Source: Thermoplasmata archaeon
Lineage (GTDB): Archaea; Thermoplasmatota; Thermoplasmata; Thermoplasmatales; Thermoplasmataceae
DNA: 6,179 nt
Direction of reading: 5' to 3'
Assembly (NCBI GenBank): GCA_021804185.1
Contig: JAJZKL010000081.1
Span: forward strand, 1-6,179
This document shows, one piece after another, positions 1 through 5,190 of the stretch (its first letter is position 1; each line of letters opens with the position of its first letter). The notes beneath the pieces are model-generated. The model did not search any database. It was not told where the DNA came from and saw only the letters and a program-made list of their open reading frames with translations. The translations under genes were made by a program, and so were the position numbers.

Positions 1-22
1 GACAGGGTTAGGCATCCATTAA
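1..22 (+). CDS. possible 3' end of an upstream gene (tail only)
   Basis: A plus-strand frame entering from the left edge ends at TAA (20-22), directly before the ATG of the PIN remnant at 23. Only six codons are visible (TGLGIH), so nothing can be said about the product. In vapBC-type pairs the antitoxin gene usually sits immediately upstream of the toxin, touching or overlapping it, so this tail could be the partner antitoxin. That is inferred from position alone. Confidence 0.2.
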
Positions 23-124
23 ATGAAAGTAGTCACTGATTCAAACGTCTTTTTCCGAGCAATCCTTGCTAGGAAGGCAGGTACTGCGAGTAAATCAAGT
101 AATAAATTACTGCAGACTATTTAA
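23..124 (+). pseudogene. PIN-domain (VapC-like) toxin, N-terminal remnant
   Basis: The ATG at 23 opens a 33-codon frame ending in TAA at 122-124. The protein begins MKVVTDSNVFFRAIL, which matches the first strand and helix of PIN-domain ribonucleases, where an Asp in a (T/D)xN(V/I) context (D6 and N8 here) is the first metal-binding acidic residue. A complete PIN toxin has about 120-150 residues and three or four conserved acidic residues, but only the first survives. Reading on in the same frame gives more stops (157-ish and later), and the +1 frame stays open to about 222 without clear PIN motifs. The gene is therefore truncated, or frameshifted and decayed. Intact PIN toxins cut RNA and are neutralised by an antitoxin; this remnant should be inactive. 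The PIN assignment rests on one short stretch. Confidence 0.5.
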
Positions 125-256
125 GCAATTCAAGGCTATATTTAAAACTTACTTATGCGGAACTCCATATAGCTTCTGGAATCAGTATTTTCCATTCTCA
201 ATTAACTCCTTAAAAATGTAAGTTTGAGTGCCTTTAAGGATGGCCATACGGACCTA

Positions 257-275
257 TAAAGAGTGTCACTCTTTA
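257..275. repeat. perfect 9-bp inverted repeat with 1-nt centre
   Basis: TAAAGAGTGTCACTCTTTA is a perfect inverted repeat: TAAAGAGTG, a single T, then CACTCTTTA. Its half-sites recur through the tandem array that follows. ACTCTTTA is found at 268, 278, 290, 342 and 394, and TAAAGAGT at 257, 314, 366 and 418. This element may be the left end, or founder motif, of the array. It could extrude a hairpin or serve as a dimeric protein-binding site; the sequence does not separate these. Confidence 0.75.
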
Positions 276-282
276 AAACTCT

Positions 283-438
283 TTAAAACACTCTTTATAA
301 CTCCTTATAGCTTTAAAGAGTCCTTAAACTGACCTTAAAACACTCTTTATAACTCCTTATAGCTTTAAAGAGTCCTTAAACTGACCTTAAAACACTCTTT
401 ATAACTCCTTATAGCTTTAAAGAGTCCTTAAACTGACC
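283..438. repeat. three exact 52-bp tandem repeats with nested inverted repeats
   Basis: Three contiguous 52-bp units (283-334, 335-386, 387-438) appear identical by eye. Each carries a two-tier inverted repeat. The outer arms are ACTCTT and AAGAGT (first unit 290-295 and 316-321). Inside them TATAA and TTATA (296-300 and 305-309) flank a CTCC loop. Each unit ends with TTAAACTGACC, the motif that continues as short repeats downstream. Direct contiguity without unique spacers rules out a CRISPR. Identity between copies points to recent expansion or ongoing homogenisation. Possible roles are an iteron-like origin or partition site, an operator array, or simple slippage or recombination expansion of a non-functional sequence. 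Confidence 0.85.
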
Positions 439-482
439 TTAAAGTGACCTTAAACCATAGCTAAAGTGACCTTAAAGTGACC
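428..482. repeat. short direct repeats at about 11-bp spacing
   Basis: The motif TTAAA(C/G)TGACC recurs at 428-438, 439-449 and 472-482, with a one-base-shorter copy (TAAAGTGACC) at 462-471 and a diverged unit (450-461) between them. The 10-12 bp period places copies on nearly the same face of the helix, as in iteron and operator arrays bound by small dimeric DNA-binding proteins. The motif is also the 3' part of each upstream 52-bp unit, so the two repeat scales share an origin. Confidence 0.7.
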
Positions 483-653
483 GCCATGTAAGGCTATATT
501 TGTATAGCATTCCTGGGGACCTATAAGGACATATTTCGGGCAAATATCCCTAAAGAACCCTTGGAGAAACTGCAGGTCCTCTTGTGACGCATAGTGAAAT
601 TTTCAACCAGAATCTGGTGGTGTTTCCTTGCATAAATCTTGTTATGATCATAT

Positions 654-827
654 TTAGTCTCTGGAGAAACCCATTGTACGGACAACCTTCTCCCTGATTG
701 CCTCAACGATGAATTCAGACCTGTTCCTGTAGCCAAGCTCCGGATTGTCCCTTATTACTTTTTCAACAGTGTCAAGCAGCGTATCCGGAATTTTTACGGT
801 GGTGTAGCTCACCATAAAATGTTTCAT
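654..827 (-). CDS. ribbon-helix-helix (CopG/VapB-like) DNA-binding protein, putative antitoxin
   Basis: This minus-strand gene runs from ATG at 827 to TAA at 656-654 and encodes 57 residues. The N-terminal part, YTTVKIPDTLLDTVEKVI (residues 8-25), is the DNA-contacting strand and first helix of a ribbon-helix-helix fold. NPELGYRNRSEFIVEAIREK (28-47) supplies the turn, the conserved (R/N)-R-S-E-F and the second helix. Small archaeal proteins of this form are mostly antitoxins or autoregulators that bind operators as dimers. Met5 (ATG at 815) is an equally good start and sits nearer the conserved domain; neither start has a clear Shine-Dalgarno. No toxin gene follows it to the left on the same strand, where an antitoxin's partner would normally lie. 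It is divergent from the gene at 1007 and transcribed toward the repeat block. It could be a solitary regulator, or an antitoxin that has lost its toxin. Confidence 0.8.
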   Translation of the reverse strand: MKHFMVSYTTVKIPDTLLDTVEKVIRDNPELGYRNRSEFIVEAIREKVVRTMGFSRD

Positions 828-878
828 TGCCCGGTCAGTTTATTTATTGGGAGTTATGTATTACAAACACATAGCAAC

Positions 879-892
879 TTACTTATAAGTAA
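879..892. promoter_or_regulatory. 14-bp perfect palindrome, candidate operator or bidirectional promoter
   Basis: TTACTTATAAGTAA is fully self-complementary and lies between two divergent genes. Its core TTATAA resembles an archaeal TATA box on both strands. RHH proteins commonly bind palindromic operators near their own promoter, and an RHH gene starts about 50-65 bp away. The site could therefore be its autoregulatory operator, a shared promoter element, or both. The assignment is by position and symmetry only. Confidence 0.4.
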
Positions 893-993
893 CGTGTATA
901 TTATTGGCAGGACCAAAAGAACCACGGAACACGAAGCCCTCAGAAAACTCTCTTGAATTCGGTTTCAGCCAGAGGAGCTGGACCATATCAAGT

Positions 994-1001
994 GGTGGAG
1001 G
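994..1001 (+). promoter_or_regulatory. Shine-Dalgarno site fixing the start at 1007
   Basis: GGTGGAGG lies 5 nt before the ATG at 1007 and contains GGAGG. The alternative TTG starts at 953 and 1004 have no equally well-placed site, so 1007 is preferred. Confidence 0.55.
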
Positions 1002-1006
1002 ATTTG

Positions 1007-1696
1007 ATGTATACAATCGGTGTATTTTCATATATTGCTGAGAATTGGAAAGCGAAAGGCTATCCTCTTGACCTCTGGATAGAATATGCAACAGGAAGCT
1101 TTGATCAGGTCTCACTTTTCTATATGGGCGATTGGGAAAACAGTCCTGACAAATTTGACATGGATTACCCAAACCTGAAGTTCTGGTGGATGCCGGAATC
1201 CGGTGTCCTGGATTACGCAGAATCAAGAGGAGAATCATGGGAAGTCGCGTGTATGTCGTTTGCAGAATCTTTGCTGCAAACCCAGTGGTCTCTCTTCCTT
1301 CGTCCGGACGAGTTTCTTCTCACATCTTCCATACCTGATTTGAATGGTCAATCAAGCGCCTTCAGGGCCGAATTCCATCAGCTTGCTGGTGACTTAACAC
1401 ACGAAATCAGGAGCAGTTCTGTGAATGATGTTCACCGCAAAATCCAATCCATAAGTAATATTGGGATCAGGAGAATTCCCATTCTGGCAAAAAAGGATAC
1501 AAGAAAGTGCACAGACGGGTTCACCGGTTGCCCTGTCTCTCCCAGTGCAACTCTGACAGTTTACAGCACTTCGCTCCTGCGTGAAGTAAGGCTGGCCCTG
1601 ACTGATGAATTTGAACTAGTCGCTATTGAAAATCCATCAAGTGTACCGGGAATTCTGCGAGAGAATGCAGATAGATTCAGAACTGGAACGGAATGA
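1007..1696 (+). CDS. hypothetical protein, possible divergent GT-A-fold glycosyltransferase
   Basis: The gene encodes 229 residues from ATG 1007 to TGA 1694-1696; a TTG at 953 would add 18 residues without evident motif. I do not recognise the family securely. The N terminus (IGVFSYIAENW, residues 4-14) looks like the first strand of GT2-type enzymes. The segment R74-GESW...A...WSLFLRPDEF (74-103) resembles the stretch ending in the metal-binding LDxDE of GT-A transferases, and it is followed by a hydrophobic/His region (AEFHQLAGDLTHEI, 121-134). The first acidic residue of that motif is Arg99 here, and only D101-E102 remain. GT-A enzymes transfer sugars from nucleotide sugars, with the first Asp helping to bind the metal, so catalysis is doubtful. 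The C-terminal third (about 150-229) is unlike anything I recognise. No signal peptide or membrane segment is seen. It stands alone, with a 177-bp gap before hsdM. The glycosyltransferase reading is tentative, and a decayed gene is possible. Confidence 0.5.
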   Translation: MYTIGVFSYIAENWKAKGYPLDLWIEYATGSFDQVSLFYMGDWENSPDKFDMDYPNLKFWWMPESGVLDYAESRGESWEVACMSFAESLLQTQWSLFLRPDEFLLTSSIPDLNGQSSAFRAEFHQLAGDLTHEIRSSSVNDVHRKIQSISNIGIRRIPILAKKDTRKCTDGFTGCPVSPSATLTVYSTSLLREVRLALTDEFELVAIENPSSVPGILRENADRFRTGTE

Positions 1697-1704
1697 CCTA
1701 CGCG

Positions 1705-1727
1705 CTATTCCCTCAGGTGGGAAATAG
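1705..1727 (+). terminator. weak hairpin after the 1007 gene
   Basis: CTATTCCC and GGGAAATAG pair around a TCAGGT loop with one bulged base, starting 9 bp after the stop at 1696. No T tract follows, and archaeal terminators usually depend on T-rich tracts rather than hairpins. It may be a processing or partial termination signal, or chance. Confidence 0.2.
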
Positions 1728-1782
1728 AGCCGATATTGTCTAATTTGAAGGAAATACTGCTGTGCTGGCCCCTTAAATGGTT

Positions 1783-1794
1783 GCAAATTTATAT
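1783..1794 (+). promoter_or_regulatory. candidate archaeal promoter (BRE plus TATA) for hsdM
   Basis: GCAAATTTATAT combines a purine/A-rich BRE-like GCAAA with a TTTATAT TATA-like box. Initiation would be expected about 25 bp downstream (near 1815), leaving a leader of roughly 60 nt before the hsdM ATG. It is the closest match to a canonical archaeal promoter in this gap and competes with the element at 1834-1843. Confidence 0.35.
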
Positions 1795-1833
1795 CCCAAT
1801 AAAAAGTCAATCCAGAGAAGTATTTTTCTGGCA

Positions 1834-1843
1834 ATATTTTAAA
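1834..1843 (+). promoter_or_regulatory. alternative TATA-like element close to hsdM
   Basis: ATATTTTAAA is centred about 35 bp before the hsdM ATG. Use of this box would give a leader of only about 10 nt, in keeping with the absence of a Shine-Dalgarno ahead of 1874. Archaeal first genes are often leaderless or nearly so. The choice between this box and the one at 1783 cannot be made from sequence alone. Confidence 0.35.
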
Positions 1844-1873
1844 TCAAAATTTCCGTTCATTTAATGAGACCAA

Positions 1874-3823
1874 ATGCAAAGTAGCAACATAGTCAGTAAC
1901 ATCTGGAATATTGCAGAATTACTCAGGGGCGATTACAAGCAATCAGAATACGGCAGAATCATCCTGCCATTCACACTTCTAAGACGCCTGGACTGCATGC
2001 TGGAACCCACCAAAGAAAAGGTTCTCGAAGAATATACCAGGAGAAAGGATAGCGGTGTGCCTTTGGATGCAGTCCTGCTTGCAGCCGCAGACCTCAAGTT
2101 CTATAACACATCACCCTGGAATTTCGCAAAGCTGAAGGGTGACCCAAACAACATTAGGCAGAACCTGCAGAATTATGTTGATGGTTTCACAGAACAGATC
2201 AGGGACATATTTGAAAGATTCAATTTCCAGCACCAGGTTGAGGATCTCGACAGGAAGAACCTCCTTTTCCTCGTGGTTTCTAAGTTCGCAGAAATTGACA
2301 TGGATCCGAAGGAGCTTGACAGCATGGACATGTCCCTCTACTATGAGGAACTGATAAGGAGGTTCTCTGAAATCTCGAACGAGACGGCAGGAGAGCATTT
2401 CACCCCTAGAGAGGTCATCAGACTGATGGTGAATCTTCTCTTTACAAATGATGATGAAGCGTTAAGGAAGCCTGGAGTCCTCAGAACAGTATACGATCCA
2501 GCGGCGGGAACCGGAGGAATGTTATCCATTGCGGATGAAACCATCAAAGACCTCAATCCTGAGGCAAGACTTGTACTGTTCGGACAGGAGCTGAACGCAG
2601 AATCCTATGCCATATGCAAATCCGAGCTCCTCATCAAGGAGCAGGACCCAAGGAATATCATATTCGGGAATACCCTTTCAGAGGATGGCCATCATGGCAG
2701 GACTTTCGATTACATGCTTTCCAATCCACCGTTCGGGGTTGAATGGAAGAAGATTGAAAGTGCAGTGAGGAAGGAATATGAGCAGAAAGGCTTCAATGGA
2801 AGATTTGGGGCGGGGCTCCCAAGGATCTCGGATGGCAGCCTTCTGTTTCTCTTGCATCTATTATCAAAGATGAATCCAGTTGACAACGATGGAAGCAGGA
2901 TAGGTATAGTTTTCAACGGATCTCCCCTGTTCACAGGCGCAGCCGGCTCCGGTGAATCAGAGATACGTAAATGGATCATAGAGAATGACTGGCTTGAGGC
3001 AATAATCGGTTTACCTACAGACATGTTTTACAACACAGGCATTGCAACATACATCTGGGTCCTCTCAAACAGGAAAGAGAGTCAGAGGAAGGGCAAGATT
3101 CAGCTTATAGACGCAACTCAGATGTACAGGAAAATGAGGAAATCCTTAGGGTCAAAGAGGAATGAGCTTTCAAATGATGATATCGACAACATTGTGAAGC
3201 TGTACGGCACCTTTGATGTCGGTGAAAAGAGCAAAATCTTTGACAATGAGGATTTCGGCTACTCTACTATAACGGTTGAAAGGCCCCTCAGATTGAACTT
3301 TCAGGCCTCACCTGAACGGATTTCACGGCTCATGGAACAGCCCGAGTTCAGGAAGAATGAAAAAGACCTTGTAAATGTAGAAAAGACCCTTGCTTCATTA
3401 GATCAGAATAGGATCTACAGGAACAGGGAAGAGTTTACCCGGGATCTTGAGGATCTGTTCTTCACTAAGGGGATATCCCTTGCAAATGGAATGGTGAAAT
3501 CTATCCTGCAAGCCTTATCCGAGAGAGATGAGACTGCCGATATTTGCCTCGACAAGAAAGGTATGCCAGAGCCTGATCCCGAACTGAGAGACAGAGAGAA
3601 CGTTCCTCTAAAAGAAGACATTCGGGCGTATTTTGACAGGGAAGTGAGACCTTACGTACCAGATTCATGGATCGATTTCTCAAAAACCAAGGTTGGATAT
3701 GAGATTCCATTTACAAGGTATTTCTATAGGTATGTGCCTCCAAGGCCTCTTGAAGAGATTGATGCAGATCTGAAGAAACTGGGAAAGGAAATTATAGATC
3801 TCCTGGGAGAGATCACGGAATGA
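1874..3823 (+). CDS. hsdM: type I restriction-modification system, DNA methyltransferase subunit HsdM
   Basis: HsdM transfers methyl from S-adenosylmethionine to the N6 of adenine within the site chosen by HsdS, and it is part of both the M2S methylase and the R2M2S restriction complex. The 649-residue protein opens with the N-terminal helical domain (IWNIAELLRGDYKQSEYGRI, 10-29). GEHFTPREVIRLM (173-185) follows, then the SAM-binding motif I DPAAGTGG (208-215), FGQELN (236-241) and the catalytic N6-adenine motif IV SNPPFG (283-288). Key residues are intact, so it should be active. It is longer than the roughly 520-residue Escherichia coli HsdM because of an extended C-terminal part (about 480-649) with a DREVRPYVPDSWIDFSKTKV segment (591-610) typical of the longer HsdM group. 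The ATG at 1874 fits the family N terminus; no Shine-Dalgarno is seen, suggesting a short leader. The stop overlaps the hsdS start. Confidence 0.97.
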   Translation: MQSSNIVSNIWNIAELLRGDYKQSEYGRIILPFTLLRRLDCMLEPTKEKVLEEYTRRKDSGVPLDAVLLAAADLKFYNTSPWNFAKLKGDPNNIRQNLQNYVDGFTEQIRDIFERFNFQHQVEDLDRKNLLFLVVSKFAEIDMDPKELDSMDMSLYYEELIRRFSEISNETAGEHFTPREVIRLMVNLLFTNDDEALRKPGVLRTVYDPAAGTGGMLSIADETIKDLNPEARLVLFGQELNAESYAICKSELLIKEQDPRNIIFGNTLSEDGHHGRTFDYMLSNPPFGVEWKKIESAVRKEYEQKGFNGRFGAGLPRISDGSLLFLLHLLSKMNPVDNDGSRIGIVFNGSPLFTGAAGSGESEIRKWIIENDWLEAIIGLPTDMFYNTGIATYIWVLSNRKESQRKGKIQLIDATQMYRKMRKSLGSKRNELSNDDIDNIVKLYGTFDVGEKSKIFDNEDFGYSTITVERPLRLNFQASPERISRLMEQPEFRKNEKDLVNVEKTLASLDQNRIYRNREEFTRDLEDLFFTKGISLANGMVKSILQALSERDETADICLDKKGMPEPDPELRDRENVPLKEDIRAYFDREVRPYVPDSWIDFSKTKVGYEIPFTRYFYRYVPPRPLEEIDADLKKLGKEIIDLLGEITE

Positions 3824-5190
3824 AGTACCAAAAGTATCCTAAATACAAGGATAGCGGTATTGAGTGGATCGGAGAGATACCAGAACACTGGGACGTGACA
3901 AGAACAAGGTGGCTATTTAGAGAAATAAACGAGAGATCAACGAACGGTGATGAGGTCCTGCTATCAGTGTCAGAATATTATGGAGTAAAACCCAGGAAAG
4001 AAATTGTCGATCCGGGTGATTTTCTCACGAATGCAGCTAGTCTTGAGGGATATAAAAAATGTCAAAAAAACGATTTGGTTATGAACATTATGCTAGCTTG
4101 GAAGGGTGCGTTGGGAATAACTGATTATGATGGAATAGTGAGCCCATCTTATAACGTATTTCGCCCTTTGAAACCTAAAGACGTCAATTACCTTCATAAC
4201 TTGTTCAGAACCAAAGTCTATGCCGACATTTTTAGGATCAATTCAACAGGTATAATAGATTCAAGACTGAGATTGTATCCAGACTCGTTTGCAAGTGTGA
4301 AAGTGATTCACCCACCTATGGAAGAACAAGATTTGATCAGCAAATTTTTAGAGATTCATCTGAAAAGATTAGACACATTGACACTCAGGCATGAAAAGAT
4401 GATTGAACGCCTCAAGGAAAAACGCCAGGCAATCATAACCCATGCCGTCACGAAAGGCCTTGACCCAAACGTGCCAATGAAGGACAGCGGAATCGAATGG
4501 ATTGGGGAAATGCCTCAGCTGTGGAAATTTACTAAACTCAAATATTTGGCCTCAAAAAATGAGTATTCGTTTGTCGATGGTCCTTTTGGTTCAGATTTGA
4601 AGAATGAAGAATACCAAGATATTGGTATCCCTTTAATTCAATTGAACAACATTTCCAATGGTGTACATCTACTCAACGATACGAAGTTTGTTTCAGAAGA
4701 AAAGGCCAATTCCCTTTTTAAACATTTAATAAAACCAGGTGACATAGTTATTGCAAAAATGGCCGATCCAGTTGCAAGGGCTGCGATTGTTGGGAGGTAT
4801 TATGAAAAGTATGTTATTGTAGCAGATTGCGTTAAACTAGTGTTGGAGGATCAAAAAGCTTCTAACCGTTTTATCAATTATGCTATTAATTCTTCAGTTG
4901 TAAGGGCATTCGCAGAAACTCTATCGAGGGGTACTACAAGATTGAGAATCAACCTTAGTTCAATTAAAGAATTGCCTATCCTACTACCTTCTTTAGATGA
5001 GCAATTGCATATAACTGACTATTTAGACAATATCACATCCAATATCGATCTTGCCATTGCAAAGCTGCAAAAGGTGATCTCTCTTCTGAATGAACATAAA
5101 TTATCTCTCGTATCAGAAGCAGTAACCGGCAAAATAGACGTCAGAGGTCTGATTCAGGAGGTGAAGGAACCTGCCGGACAAACTTCATGA
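3820..5190 (+). CDS. hsdS: type I restriction-modification system, specificity subunit HsdS
   Basis: HsdS recognises the bipartite DNA target and holds two HsdM and two HsdR subunits. The 456-residue protein has the usual two-fold pseudo-repeat: KDSGIEWIGEIPEHW (10-24), target recognition domain 1 (about 25-165) and a central conserved helix (EEQ 168-170 to about 215). KDSGIEWIGEMPQLW (221-235), domain 2 (about 236-390) and a C-terminal helix (DEQ 393-395 to about 445) complete the second half. The two helices set the spacing between half-sites. Length and architecture are normal, so the gene should be functional; the target sequence cannot be predicted. ATG 3820 overlaps the hsdM TGA as ATGA, with a purine-rich GGGAGAG upstream (3805-3811), so it is probably translationally coupled to hsdM. 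The recognition-domain DNA is more A/T-rich than hsdM (20 G+C in 60 at 4801-4860 against 30 in 60 at 2641-2700), consistent with exchange of specificity cassettes. Confidence 0.96.
   Translation: MKYQKYPKYKDSGIEWIGEIPEHWDVTRTRWLFREINERSTNGDEVLLSVSEYYGVKPRKEIVDPGDFLTNAASLEGYKKCQKNDLVMNIMLAWKGALGITDYDGIVSPSYNVFRPLKPKDVNYLHNLFRTKVYADIFRINSTGIIDSRLRLYPDSFASVKVIHPPMEEQDLISKFLEIHLKRLDTLTLRHEKMIERLKEKRQAIITHAVTKGLDPNVPMKDSGIEWIGEMPQLWKFTKLKYLASKNEYSFVDGPFGSDLKNEEYQDIGIPLIQLNNISNGVHLLNDTKFVSEEKANSLFKHLIKPGDIVIAKMADPVARAAIVGRYYEKYVIVADCVKLVLEDQKASNRFINYAINSSVVRAFAETLSRGTTRLRINLSSIKELPILLPSLDEQLHITDYLDNITSNIDLAIAKLQKVISLLNEHKLSLVSEAVTGKIDVRGLIQEVKEPAGQTS
5156..5164 (+). promoter_or_regulatory. near-perfect Shine-Dalgarno inside hsdS, pointing to a CTG start for hsdR
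   Basis: AGGAGGTGA matches the consensus complement of the 16S rRNA 3' end. It lies 6 nt before the CTG at 5171, the only plausible initiator near the HsdR N terminus in the HsdR frame. An ATG at 5187 (ATGA with the hsdS stop) is 22 nt away and its frame closes after two codons. This is by far the strongest ribosome site in the window. Confidence 0.6.

Larger units (their letters stand above)
125..653. other. gene-poor, repeat-rich stretch
   Basis: No convincing coding region was found between the PIN remnant and the stop of the minus-strand RHH gene. The centre (about 250-482) is built of repeats annotated separately. The outer parts are A/T-rich and contain two short direct-repeat pairs that bracket the repeat block: AAGGCTATATTT at 132-143 and 490-501, and GGACCTATAA at 250-259 and 517-526. 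A 71-codon minus-strand open frame over 521-736 overlaps the RHH gene in another frame and shows no recognisable motif. A 10-bp perfect palindrome, TATGATCATA (643-652), lies directly 3' of the RHH stop. Confidence 0.6.
828..1006. other. divergent intergenic region
   Basis: This 179-bp gap separates the minus-strand RHH gene from the plus-strand gene at 1007. It holds a perfect palindrome (879-892) and a TATA-like A/T run (839-848, AATAAATAAA on the minus strand). That run is centred about 29 bp before the Met5 codon of the RHH gene, a spacing compatible with a nearly leaderless archaeal transcript from Met5. The plus-strand frame of the 1007 gene is open back to 893 but has no good start or motif there. 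Confidence 0.5.

Noticed and set aside
283..482. CRISPR array
   Set aside because: The 52-bp units are directly contiguous with no unique spacers, and no cas gene is present in the window.
257..482. Insertion sequence ends or a transposon
   Set aside because: The inverted repeats are internal to tandem units, no transposase is encoded between them, and no clear target-site duplication sits at defined ends.
521..736. 71-codon minus-strand open frame
   Set aside because: It overlaps the RHH gene in a different frame; the RHH frame has a clear domain and this one does not.
953..1006. TTG start at 953 for the glycosyltransferase-like gene
   Set aside because: The ATG at 1007 has GGTGGAGG 5 nt upstream and places a GT2-like first strand at the N terminus; the extra 18 residues show no motif.
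879..1238. 119-codon minus-strand open frame opposite the 1007 gene
   Set aside because: The translation is Pro/Ser-rich without motifs. The opposite-strand frame is longer, has a Shine-Dalgarno and shows fold-like patterning.
2111..3024. Minus-strand and out-of-frame open frames within hsdM
   Set aside because: They are shadows of the hsdM reading frame, whose methyltransferase motifs are unambiguous.
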